Made by a program: the position numbers and the translations under genes. From M55B144 sp964550615 (lineage in GTDB: Bacteria > Bipolaricaulota > Bipolaricaulia > UBA7950 > UBA9294): a stretch of 51,352 nucleotides of DNA. Numbering within the stretch: position 1 is the first letter of the stretch; each line of letters opens with the position of its first letter. The notes under the pieces are model-generated. The model made no database searches and was not told the origin of the DNA. It was given only the letters and a program-made list of their open reading frames with translations. Positions 1 to 7,727 of this stretch are shown one piece after another. The stretch is taken from NCBI GenBank assembly GCA_964550615.1, contig CAZKAB010000010.1, positions 1 through 51,352 on the forward strand. Direction: 5' to 3'.

Positions 1-482
1 TTCTGAATCTTCAGTGCTTTGGCCAGAGGCGTGACGTCTGAAAAACGTCCGTAGCCAACACCTGCACGTATCTCAAGATTAGACTTCTCTTGGCCTATGT
101 CAAAGGACGTCTCTGCGCCACCGAAAGTGAATAGCAGGGGCATCTCCTCGAACATGTATGATCGAAGTGTGCCTGCTCCCTGCCCAAGTCCGCTAATTGG
201 TACAAAATCCTGCAAAGCAATCTCTATCTTCCCTCCGAACGTCAGGCCGAACGTACCCGTGTTGAGGGACCGGTTGTAGTCGACGCCGAGACGCCCTGAG
301 CTAATGCCGGATTCGGTGTTGATCCCGTCATCGAAATACCGGTAATTGAACGAGAAGCGCATATCATGCAGATCCATTTCAGGTGTTTGATAGTCGCACA
401 GACGGATCGACCCGCTGATGGTGGTGAAGGAAGGAACCGAAGCCAAGAGAAGAAACACTGCTATCCAAACGCTCTTTCGCAT
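1..482 (-). CDS. Exported beta-rich protein, partial (N-terminal part)
   Basis: The gene runs off the left edge, so only about 160 N-terminal residues are visible. The start is the ATG at 482, with a GGAGGT ribosome site about 8 nt upstream and a promoter further back. It opens with a short basic then hydrophobic signal peptide (MRKSVWIAVFLLLAS), so the product is probably exported. The rest alternates hydrophobic/aromatic and polar residues with many glycines (FSFNYRYFDDG, LGVDYNRS, FGLTFGGKIEIAL, GVGYGRF), the pattern of antiparallel beta strands in an outer-membrane barrel or beta sandwich. I do not recognise the family. The coding frame is free of stops to the window edge, so it is a genuine gene even though its end is not visible. 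Confidence 0.7.
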   Translation of the reverse strand, partial: MRKSVWIAVFLLLASVPSFTTISGSIRLCDYQTPEMDLHDMRFSFNYRYFDDGINTESGISSGRLGVDYNRSLNTGTFGLTFGGKIEIALQDFVPISGLGQGAGTLRSYMFEEMPLLFTFGGAETSFDIGQEKSNLEIRAGVGYGRFSDVTPLAKALKIQ

Positions 483-507
483 GCGTTTTCACCTCCGCGT
501 TGGACCT

Positions 508-536
508 AGTATTCCACATCACTGAATGCGCTGCAA
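508..536 (-). promoter_or_regulatory. Promoter of the exported protein gene
   Basis: On the minus strand TTGCAG (536-531) is followed by a 17-nt spacer and AATACT (513-508). The predicted transcript start near 501 leaves a leader of about 18 nt that contains the GGAGGT site. Confidence 0.5.
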
Positions 537-1128
537 CATCATAGCCCGAACCATGAGTGACAAGCGAACCAGTGCGGAAGAACTCATATGGAAAGAGGAC
601 CTATACTAGAAACAGCTCCTAATTGAGAGAGTGATACGGAAGGACGAAAGACGTCCGCAATATCTTCTTACCTGAGGGGAACGACGCACAAGCTCTTGCG
701 TATAACATATTCGCGAGTCGTCTTCCAACGCATAGACACGCGCTGCAATGACAGCTCCTGTTTCAGGTCCCATTTGCGCTCTGCTTGGACTGCAGCTACC
801 GCGAAGTAATACTCTCGGGAAGGTGTGCCCTATGCAGATCGTGAGGATCGGATTTGGGAGGTCGGAAGTAGTCCAACAAGGCCCACAGTATTGCTCCCGC
901 GTGTTACAAAGCGACAACGACTGCCGTCGCTGCAGACAAGTGCGATTCCTCCATTTGTAGAACGCATTGTTCAGTTCAATGCCTTTCCCAAGCACGTTGA
1001 CCCCCGTGAGGCCATTTCTCATACGAACACCACAGAGGTGCCTCCACCGCAAGAGGAGCCAACATCAAGGACGAAAGCGGTTGTCTATCTTGACAAGGCG
1101 TCTCCCGCCAGCGAATATCCTTCGTCAA
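537..1128. other. Stretch without a convincing gene; possible decayed coding DNA
   Basis: No reading frame here has a clear family, a good ribosome site and sensible composition together. The best frame is 825-1139 on the plus strand (GTG start, 104 codons, Pro/Thr-rich, ending in NH). It opens right after a stop at 807. The plus frame 2 nt offset upstream also looks protein-like up to about 745, so an old, frame-disrupted gene is possible. A TTGACA lies at 1090-1095 and may be a -35 box for the MarR gene, but no good -10 stands 17 nt downstream. Confidence 0.3.
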
Positions 1129-1139
1129 CTAATCATTAG
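1129..1139. promoter_or_regulatory. Perfect palindrome, candidate MarR operator
   Basis: CTAATCATTAG is an exact 11-nt inverted repeat lying between a possible -35 box (TTGACA, 1090-1095) and the ribosome site of the MarR gene. MarR proteins commonly bind short AT-rich palindromes in their own promoters, so autorepression through this site is a reasonable inference. Nothing else shows binding. Confidence 0.4.
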
Positions 1140-1150
1140 AGGTCTGAACT

Positions 1151-1678
1151 TTGGCAAACGCAACAAGAGACAACAATACTGATCGAGATCCGCAAGAAAT
1201 GACCATCGGGCAGCTCCTGATACACGTATTCCGGCTCGGTGATGATCGTATGCGTGCAAAAATGCGGGAGATAGGACTTCACCGTGCGCAGGGGTTCGCC
1301 CTTCACTACCTGCTACATAACAACGGCATCACACAAAGCGAACTCGCAAAGGGAGTTCATGTCACCGCAGCAACGGCCACAACAATGCTCCAACGGATGG
1401 AACGCGACGGTTGGATAGAGCGACAGACCGATCCGGACGATCAACGCGTATCGCGCGTGTACGTAACAGACAAGGCAACGGCCCTCCACGATGAGGCGAT
1501 GGCGTCGCTCCGTGACGTCGAAACCGAGATAGAAAGCGCACTTTCCGCAGATGAAAGAATCATTTTCAAGAATCTGCTTGTCAAAGTCCACGAGAGACTC
1601 GTTGCACAACTTCCTCTCAGGCGAAAGCAGAGATTCGGTTGGAATGTCCCCGAAGATGATGCGCCAAAAGAGAGATGA
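1151..1678 (+). CDS. MarR family transcriptional regulator
   Basis: A 175-residue winged-helix regulator. The helix-turn-helix and wing are visible around residues 45-105: ITQSELAKGVHVTAATATTML is the recognition part and DPDDQRVSRVYVT the wing with the usual D-x-R core. Flanking helices (residues 17-45 and 115-155) would form the dimer interface. The start chosen is TTG at 1151, because AGAGGT stands 7 nt upstream; the in-frame ATG at 1199 has no ribosome site. The next gene, in the same direction after about 230 nt, is a drug-efflux type MFS transporter. Such pairs usually mean that the regulator represses the pump and responds to its substrates; that link is inferred from family behaviour. 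Confidence 0.88.
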   Translation: MANATRDNNTDRDPQEMTIGQLLIHVFRLGDDRMRAKMREIGLHRAQGFALHYLLHNNGITQSELAKGVHVTAATATTMLQRMERDGWIERQTDPDDQRVSRVYVTDKATALHDEAMASLRDVETEIESALSADERIIFKNLLVKVHERLVAQLPLRRKQRFGWNVPEDDAPKER

Positions 1679-1907
1679 GGGTGGCATTTCCGCGCGATGC
1701 AAGCGGACGTCGCGCAAAGCGGAGGAGAGCGGAAGCAGCTATCCGCTGGACCTGCGATCGGCTGATACTTGAAACAGTCACCGAGTCGGATTACCTTGGA
1801 CGACTATTCCGCCATTGAGATGAAATCGGCCGCTCACCATGTCAGCAAGCGAAGAAAGCGTGAAACGCGGATTCGTGAGGCGTAGAAACCAGAAGGGAGG
1901 CGAAGCA

Positions 1908-4877
1908 ATGTTGTCGGCAAATGGGAAGACGCAGGGGACTAACCGCATTAGCGACGACCGGCGGTGGTTTGCGCTGGGAGCGGTCCTTGTAACGATGTTC
2001 TTTTCCGCGTTGGACCAGACAGTGGTCTCGACAGCGATGCCGGTGATCATCGGCAACCTCAAGGGGTTCTCCATCTATGCCTGGGTATTCACCGCGTACA
2101 TGATGGCCTCGACGATTTCGGTGCCGATCTACGGGAAGTTGTCCGATGTGTACGGCCGTAAGCCTTTCTACATAATTGGTCTAGGGCTGTTCATAATCGG
2201 TTCCGCGCTTTCCGGACAAGCACATTCGATGATGGAGCTCATTATCTTCCGCGCCTTCCAAGGGATCGGCGGTGGCGCGATGCTCAGCATGCCGCGAGCG
2301 ACGATCGGCGATATCTTCAACCCGCGCGAGCGCGGTCGCTGGATGGGCGTCATCGCGATGACATTCGGACTTGCGAGCATCGTCGGCCCGTTCCTCGGCG
2401 GATGGATCACCGATCATTGGGGATGGCGCTGGATCTTCTACATCAACCTCCCGGTCGCAGCGGCGGCGCTGGTGACCATTCTTTATGCATTGCCGCGCGT
2501 CCGAGTGGAGAAACGGGTCCACATCGACTGGGCAGGAAGCGTCCTCTTGGTATTGGGTCTGATGCCGCTCCTCTTAGCTCTTACGTGGGCGGGCACGAGG
2601 TACGAATGGGGAAGCCCGATCATTATCGGCCTGCTCTCGTTCGCAGTTGCGACACTGCTCTGTTTCGTGTGGGCGGAGCGGCGGGTACCCGAACCAATCA
2701 TCCCGGTCGAGTTCTTCCGAGTACGCGTGTTCACGACCGCCAACCTTGTAGGATTTCTCATAACTATCGCCATGTTCGGCACGCTGATGTTCCTCCCGAT
2801 CTACATCCAAGGAGTGCTGGGCATGTCGGCCCAGAATTCGGGCGCGGTAATGACGCCAATGATGCTCAGCTTCATCGTGGGATCCCTCGTCGCCGGACAG
2901 CTGATGACGCGCACGGGCAGGTACAAGCTGCTCACTATAGTGGCGGCAGGAATCATGTCTGTCGGGCTCTTTCTCATGACACGTTTGGGCATCAACTCAA
3001 CATGGGGAACGGTCGTACGGGACATGTTGGTAACCGGAGTAGGGATCGGCGCATTGATGCCGACCTTGAACGTGGCGGTACAGAATGCCTTCCCCTACGA
3101 AGTAATGGGCGTGGTGAACGCATCTCAGCAATTCGTTCGCTCACTGGGAGGAGCAATTGCCGCTCCCATTCTGGGAACGGTGCTCGCCACGACGTTCTCC
3201 GCACAATTGCGGCCGAATATCCCGCAAGTACTGCAACAGGCAATCGCGGGGTTACCATCAGCACAGCAGAAGCTCTTCCTCGATCCTCAAACCCTGATCA
3301 ACGCACAAGCGCAAGCTGCCATGAAGTCTGAGTTCGCCGCGTTCGGCGCTCAGGCGAACGAAATGTATCAGTCGTTCATCACGGCGGTACATCAAGCGCT
3401 TGCTTCCGGCATCGGCGAGCTATTCCTTATCGGATTGGCCGTTGCCTTGGCCGCACTGGCCGCGTCCCTCTTGTTGCCGGAGATATCACTCAAGCACGAC
3501 GAGTTCTATGAAACGGCCACAGCCAGCGAAGGAGCGTCAGCCGCGAAAGCCTCTGAACCTCCCGCCGCCCCAGCCTCTGCGAGATTTGAACAGCGAGCAA
3601 GCACACGCGCAAGGCTCGATGGATGGCGTTCGCGATGGAGGGCAAAGCCGGCACCAGAATCAGCCTCCGGTAGCGACTCCGGATCCGGCGGAACGGCAAC
3701 AGGAGTCATGGGCGGTTCTCCCGCACAGCCTTCGCGTCGAAGAATATCATGGATCATGGCTTGTACGGCCATTGCTCTCGTTCTCGCCTTGCTCGGGCTT
3801 ACGATACAGGTGCTGTTGGCGCAGAATGCGTTGAAGCACGACATTGCCGCATTGCAGACGGAGACGCGAGCTCTGGCGGAAAAACAAGCTGACTCGCTCG
3901 AAGCGCTGCAAGCAGAAGTTGCCGGAACTAAGTCCGCTGGCAGCCAACAAACGGAGTCACCGGCACCTGAAACGGGCCAAGTGACAAGCGCATCGTCAAG
4001 TCAGGAGATCGAGACGTTACAAACGACGGTGGTCGGAAGCGGGACCGTTCTGCCGGATCATGGGAATTACAGCTACAGAACTGTGGTATCCCTTGTGGCA
4101 ACACCGGATGTCGGATGGCGGTTCATCGGCTGGAGCGGAGATGCGACCGGTTCAGCAAGTCCGACAGACATCACAATGGACGAGAACAAGAGCATCACGG
4201 CGACATTCGCCGTTGATACATGCGAACTCACGGCGAGCACAAGTGCAGACGGATCGATCAGCCCAAGCGGCACAGTAACTGTGGATTATGGGTCAAGTCA
4301 GACGTTTACGATTGCGCCGATTCCTCACTATCACGTGGCGGACGTACTCGTTGATGGAACGTCAGTGGGCGCGGTGTCTGGTTATGCTTTTGCGAACGTA
4401 ACCGCAAGCCACTCGATCAAAGCGATCTTCGCGGTAGATCAGAAAAAGCTCACAACATCGGTGGTGGGAAAGGGCGCAGTAAGTCCCGATCATGGGGACT
4501 ACAGCTACGAAGCGGTGGTGTCGATTACGGCAACGCCCGATATCGGTTGGCGATTCGTCGGCTGGGGAGGAGATGCCTCCGGAGCCGCAAACCCAATCAC
4601 TGTCACCATGGACGATGACAAGGAGATCAGCGCAACATTCGCAGCCGCCACAGGCAAAATCACGGCGACCGCGGACGGGAATGGATCGATTAGGCCAAGC
4701 GGAGAGACGCTGGTGCCATACGGAGCAAGTCGCACGTTCATCATCACTCCGTTCGCTCACTACCATGTGACGGACGTGACGGTCGATGGAAGTTCGGTGG
4801 GGGCTGTCTCCTCCTACACGTTCTCCGGTGTGGAGGCAGATCATACTATCAAAGCAAGCTTCTCCCCCGATGAATGA
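1908..4877 (+). CDS. DHA2-type MFS efflux transporter with C-terminal coiled coil and InlB-like repeats
   Basis: Residues 1-525 are a 14-helix EmrB/QacA-type proton-driven drug exporter (motif A-like GKLSDVYGRKPFY; motif C-like region around GLASIVGPFLGGWITDHWGW). Family members normally stop there. This one continues with an 85-residue Ala/Pro/Ser/Arg linker, a fifteenth hydrophobic segment (about 614-635), a coiled coil (about 638-675, HDIAALQTETRALAEKQ), a Thr/Ser/Glu-rich linker, and two tandem 144-residue units (706-989) resembling divergent InlB B-repeats, with GWRFIGWSGDA, SITATF and PHYHVADVLVDG hallmarks. The extra helix would place coiled coil and repeats outside the membrane. The start is ATG 1908, 7 nt after GGGAGG; ATG 1839 is in frame but lacks a ribosome site. 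A weak promoter (TTGAAA 1769, TACCTT 1792) may lie upstream. MarR control is likely. Confidence 0.9.
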   Translation: MLSANGKTQGTNRISDDRRWFALGAVLVTMFFSALDQTVVSTAMPVIIGNLKGFSIYAWVFTAYMMASTISVPIYGKLSDVYGRKPFYIIGLGLFIIGSALSGQAHSMMELIIFRAFQGIGGGAMLSMPRATIGDIFNPRERGRWMGVIAMTFGLASIVGPFLGGWITDHWGWRWIFYINLPVAAAALVTILYALPRVRVEKRVHIDWAGSVLLVLGLMPLLLALTWAGTRYEWGSPIIIGLLSFAVATLLCFVWAERRVPEPIIPVEFFRVRVFTTANLVGFLITIAMFGTLMFLPIYIQGVLGMSAQNSGAVMTPMMLSFIVGSLVAGQLMTRTGRYKLLTIVAAGIMSVGLFLMTRLGINSTWGTVVRDMLVTGVGIGALMPTLNVAVQNAFPYEVMGVVNASQQFVRSLGGAIAAPILGTVLATTFSAQLRPNIPQVLQQAIAGLPSAQQKLFLDPQTLINAQAQAAMKSEFAAFGAQANEMYQSFITAVHQALASGIGELFLIGLAVALAALAASLLLPEISLKHDEFYETATASEGASAAKASEPPAAPASARFEQRASTRARLDGWRSRWRAKPAPESASGSDSGSGGTATGVMGGSPAQPSRRRISWIMACTAIALVLALLGLTIQVLLAQNALKHDIAALQTETRALAEKQADSLEALQAEVAGTKSAGSQQTESPAPETGQVTSASSSQEIETLQTTVVGSGTVLPDHGNYSYRTVVSLVATPDVGWRFIGWSGDATGSASPTDITMDENKSITATFAVDTCELTASTSADGSISPSGTVTVDYGSSQTFTIAPIPHYHVADVLVDGTSVGAVSGYAFANVTASHSIKAIFAVDQKKLTTSVVGKGAVSPDHGDYSYEAVVSITATPDIGWRFVGWGGDASGAANPITVTMDDDKEISATFAAATGKITATADGNGSIRPSGETLVPYGASRTFIITPFAHYHVTDVTVDGSSVGAVSSYTFSGVEADHTIKASFSPDE
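4023..4874 (+). repeat. Two tandem 432-nt coding repeats (InlB-like A-B pairs)
   Basis: 4023-4454 and 4455-4874 encode two copies of an A-B module. A contains SPDHG-SY-VVS-ATPD-GWRFVGW and ends in ATF; B contains GSI-PSG, HYHV-DV-VDG-SVGAVS and ends in IKA-F. Corresponding codons are 432 nt apart (GTG 4029 and GTG 4461). The copies are still recognisable at DNA level, for example around the GATCATGG blocks near 4058 and 4490, which indicates internal duplication of a two-subunit module. Confidence 0.85.
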
Positions 4878-4987
4878 ACCCAGCGGATGCCGGCTTGCGA
4901 GATTGGGAGTTCGAGTCTGCGGGAGCTGTGGGTCGCCCTGGCCGCGACGTTTACTATACGTCATTGATGCTTCGAGGGTACTGAACC

Positions 4988-5719
4988 GTGGATTCGCTGC
5001 CCGAATACACAATTAGGGAAAGTGCACGCGCAAAGCGCGTGTTGATCCAGGTAAAGACCGGCGGCGATGTCGTCGTCGTTGTGCCAATCGGCTTTGATCA
5101 CCGCAACGTCCCCACGTTGCTACAGGAAAAGAGGCACTGGCTGGACCGGTCCATATCTCGAATTCAAGAAGAGCACAAGCGATTCAATCCCGACCCAATC
5201 GGCGAACTCCCTACACAGGTGAATCTCCGGGCAATAGGAGAACTGTGGACTGTAGCACAGCGGGCGTCGAATGGGGAGGCTGTTGACGTCTGCGAAGAAG
5301 ACGGGAAGAGACTTGTAGTGTGCGGCGATCTCAACGATGCGGCCGTCCTGCGACAATCAATGCGAGATTGGGTGATGGGAAAGGCGAGAACGCACCTCCT
5401 TCCGTGGCTGATGGACGTGGCCGGATCACACGCCTTCACAGTAGGCAAAGTCGCTGTTCGCTGCCAGAAGACCCGCTGGGGAAGCTACTCCCGCCGCGGC
5501 ACGCTGAGTTTGAACGCCCAGCTCTTGTTCCTGCCCCCACATCTCGTTACCTACGTGTTTTTGCATGAGCTCTGTCACACACGACATCTCGATCACTCCA
5601 AGGAATTCTGGACCCTGCTTGGCACTCATGTGCCACGGGCCGTGGATCTGAGGCGAGAGCTTCGCGATGCGTGGAAGTACATTCCCACATGGCTAACGTA
5701 TGGGGATGAGCACCCGTAG
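4988..5719 (+). CDS. YgjP-like metallopeptidase domain protein (DUF45 family)
   Basis: A 243-residue protein of the YgjP/DUF45 family, zinc-peptidase-like proteins related to SprT. The zinc site is visible near the end: HELCHTRHLDHSKEFW holds the HExxH pair and a downstream histidine, and the preceding KTRWGSYSRRGTLSLN block is the usual family signature. The N-terminal part (YTIRESARAKRVLIQVKTGGDVVVVVP) is the typical beta-rich region. The start is GTG 4988 with GAGGG about 10 nt upstream. Members are often associated with restriction or repair loci, but the neighbours here (MFS, flavodoxin) give no such context. The physiological substrate is not known for the family. Confidence 0.85.
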   Translation: MDSLPEYTIRESARAKRVLIQVKTGGDVVVVVPIGFDHRNVPTLLQEKRHWLDRSISRIQEEHKRFNPDPIGELPTQVNLRAIGELWTVAQRASNGEAVDVCEEDGKRLVVCGDLNDAAVLRQSMRDWVMGKARTHLLPWLMDVAGSHAFTVGKVAVRCQKTRWGSYSRRGTLSLNAQLLFLPPHLVTYVFLHELCHTRHLDHSKEFWTLLGTHVPRAVDLRRELRDAWKYIPTWLTYGDEHP

Positions 5720-5931
5720 ACAGATTATGTCGACGCAAGTAAGTGTCCAATCCCGACCGCCGCGCGCGATGGTTGGATTATTGCCCTCAATGAGAACCGA
5801 CCCCAATTGCTTCTTTTGCAGGCTTTCTCCTACCTAAGTAGCTTCACGCCACAACCCGTATCATTCCCACATCCGCCTCTCCCTTGTCTTGCTCGGCCGC
5901 TACGGGTAGTCTTCCCCCCTGGGAGGCGGAA

Positions 5932-6438
5932 ATGAAAGCACTCGTCGTTTACTACTCAAAGACAGGGAACACGCGCGCGGTGGCAGAGGAAATTGCCACA
6001 GAGACCGGCGCAGATATTGAGGAAATTGTCGAGGTCGGTGAAAAGCGAGCCGGCCTTTTCGGTTTCCTGCGCTCAGGTAAGGCCGGATTTCTCGGAGAGA
6101 AGAGCCACATAAGCCCCCCCAAGAAAGATCCTGGTGCATATGATCTTGTCTTCGTCGGCACTCCGGTTTGGGCCGGCAGCGTAACGCCCGCAATCCGCAG
6201 CTATTTTGCCACGGTGAGTATCCAATCCACACCGATGGCGCTGTTCTGCACCATGGGAAGTACCAGCGCCAAGAAGACGTTCACTTCGATCAACAAGCTC
6301 GCACCCTCCACCACGGTGTTGGGCGAACTCGCAATCAGAGAGGCTGAACTGAAGGATCCAAAGCGCTTTCCAGGAATAGTCACCAATTGGATCGACACTA
6401 TCCAAACCAAGATCGGCTCAGACGACCAAGCACGGTAG
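5932..6438 (+). CDS. Flavodoxin family protein
   Basis: A 168-residue FMN-binding electron carrier or NAD(P)H-quinone-type flavodoxin-like protein. The N-terminal VVYYSKTGNTRAVAEEIA is the phosphate-binding loop of flavodoxins ((S/T)-x-T-G-N-T), followed by the alternating strand-helix order (DLVFVGTPVWAGSVTPAIRSYF, MALFCTMGSTSAKKTF). The W in TPVWAGS is the usual ring-stacking residue. The start is ATG 5932, preceded at 6 nt by GGGAGGCGG; an upstream in-frame codon at 5884 would add 16 residues that do not belong to the fold. Short length and the 40s-loop insertion fit the stand-alone flavodoxin_4-type proteins. The redox partner cannot be told from the neighbours. Confidence 0.88.
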   Translation: MKALVVYYSKTGNTRAVAEEIATETGADIEEIVEVGEKRAGLFGFLRSGKAGFLGEKSHISPPKKDPGAYDLVFVGTPVWAGSVTPAIRSYFATVSIQSTPMALFCTMGSTSAKKTFTSINKLAPSTTVLGELAIREAELKDPKRFPGIVTNWIDTIQTKIGSDDQAR

Positions 6439-6582
6439 CGCAATGCAAAGCTCGCAGCGACAATCATCCCTCACAAACAAGGAACCCAGCAGGAGAAAGA
6501 GAACTTGCCATCGTTGCACCGTGGTCGAATGCACCTTGACGGCGAGAATAACTGCAACCAGTGGTAGTGATGAGGCCCAATT

Positions 6583-7599
6583 ATGAAAGCCGCAATGGCA
6601 AGGCTGAACGATCTGTCACGAGCGCGTTTCACATTCCTGCCAACGCCGCTCGTTGAGCTCCGAAGATTGAGTGCAATGCTCAAAGGTCCGAGGTTGCTCA
6701 TGAAGCGTGACGATCTCACCGGCCTGGGCCTGGGCGGCAACAAGACGCGCAAGCTCGAGTTCCTTCTCGGCGAGGCGCTTAAGCAAGGTTGCGATTCCGT
6801 CATAACCGGCGGAGCGATACAATCGAACCACTGTCGGCAGACAGCGGCGGCGGCCGCCGCCGTCGGGCTCGAGTGCCATCTCGCTCTTGGGGGCGAGGAA
6901 CCAGAAAATCGAAACGGAAACCTGCTTCTCGACCGATTGTTCGGTGCTATTGTCCATTGGTGCGGAGATGACAGAAAAGGAGAGCAGATCCCACGCATCG
7001 CCGCCGAGCTTCGTTCCCGGGGGAAGACACCGTACGTTGTCCCCTATGGCGGGTCGAACGTTGTAGGTGCAATGGGATTTGTCGCTGCCATCGGCGAAGT
7101 GAAGGCTCAGCTTGACGAGCGCAAGATCGCGATAGATCACCTGATCGTAGCCTCCAGTTCGGGGGGGACGCACGCCGGCATGGCTGTTGGACTCGACATC
7201 TTCGGATTGGCCGTACAGATAACGGGAATCGGGATCGATAAGGGACAATGGGGTGGCGTAGCTTACGAGTCACAGCTTGCAGACCTTGCCAATCAGGTAG
7301 CCGAGAGGCTGGGAATCAGCGTAGCGTATACGGCGGACATGTTTCGAGTGCGCCGCGACTACCTCGGACGCGGATACGGCGTGATGGGAGATCTTGAGCA
7401 CGAGGCAATTACGCTCTTCGCTGAGCAAGAAGCAATCCTCCTTGATCCCGTCTACACTGGCAGAACGATGGGCGGATTCATCGATATGGTCCGAAACGAG
7501 GAATTCAGTCCCGATGATACAGTTCTGCTCTGGCATACTGGAGGTGTGCCCGCAATTTTCTCCTACGCGAAGGAATTCAATGCCGGCGATCAAGAGTAG
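6583..7599 (+). CDS. PLP-dependent D-cysteine desulfhydrase / ACC deaminase family enzyme
   Basis: A 338-residue fold-type II PLP enzyme. The cofactor lysine lies in GLGGNKTRKLEFLLGEAL, and GGAIQSNHCRQTAAAAA is the family's substrate-loop serine/asparagine block. VASSSGGTHAGMAVGL binds the PLP phosphate, and LLWHTGGVPAIFSY is the C-terminal signature. Enzymes with this combination are D-cysteine desulfhydrases (D-Cys to pyruvate, ammonia and sulfide) or 1-aminocyclopropane-1-carboxylate deaminases, and sequence alone at this level does not separate them; the desulfhydrase is more usual in anaerobes. The start ATG 6583 follows a GATGAGG site at 10 nt. It stands alone between the flavodoxin and an MFS gene. 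Confidence 0.88.
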   Translation: MKAAMARLNDLSRARFTFLPTPLVELRRLSAMLKGPRLLMKRDDLTGLGLGGNKTRKLEFLLGEALKQGCDSVITGGAIQSNHCRQTAAAAAAVGLECHLALGGEEPENRNGNLLLDRLFGAIVHWCGDDRKGEQIPRIAAELRSRGKTPYVVPYGGSNVVGAMGFVAAIGEVKAQLDERKIAIDHLIVASSSGGTHAGMAVGLDIFGLAVQITGIGIDKGQWGGVAYESQLADLANQVAERLGISVAYTADMFRVRRDYLGRGYGVMGDLEHEAITLFAEQEAILLDPVYTGRTMGGFIDMVRNEEFSPDDTVLLWHTGGVPAIFSYAKEFNAGDQE

Positions 7600-7727
7600 G
7601 GCAGCCTGAGTCGCTGCGTACACAGGCCGAACATCGGGTCGCCGTTGGGGTCATCGTCGAATGCGGCAGTATCGAATCTTCCCCATCACGGCACACTGAT
7701 CGGTGTTTATGTTATGCTTCATTGATC

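Noticed and set aside
748..960. CxxC-x14-CxxC pattern in a short plus-strand frame near 770-850, resembling a zinc ribbon
   Set aside because: The frame is only 31 codons between stops, lacks a start with a ribosome site and has no conserved flanks.
606..1052. 148-codon minus-strand frame in the region before the MarR gene
   Set aside because: Its residue make-up (many Arg, Cys, Ser) is that of a random frame, there is no ribosome site, and it overlaps better plus-strand frames.
1839..1907. Upstream ATG start for the fused MFS transporter
   Set aside because: It would add 23 residues with no family match; the ATG at 1908 has a strong GGGAGG site and the upstream ATG has none.
4895..4930. 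GTTCGAGTC-like T-loop sequence suggesting a tRNA
   Set aside because: The flanking bases do not pair as a T stem and no acceptor or anticodon arm can be folded around it.
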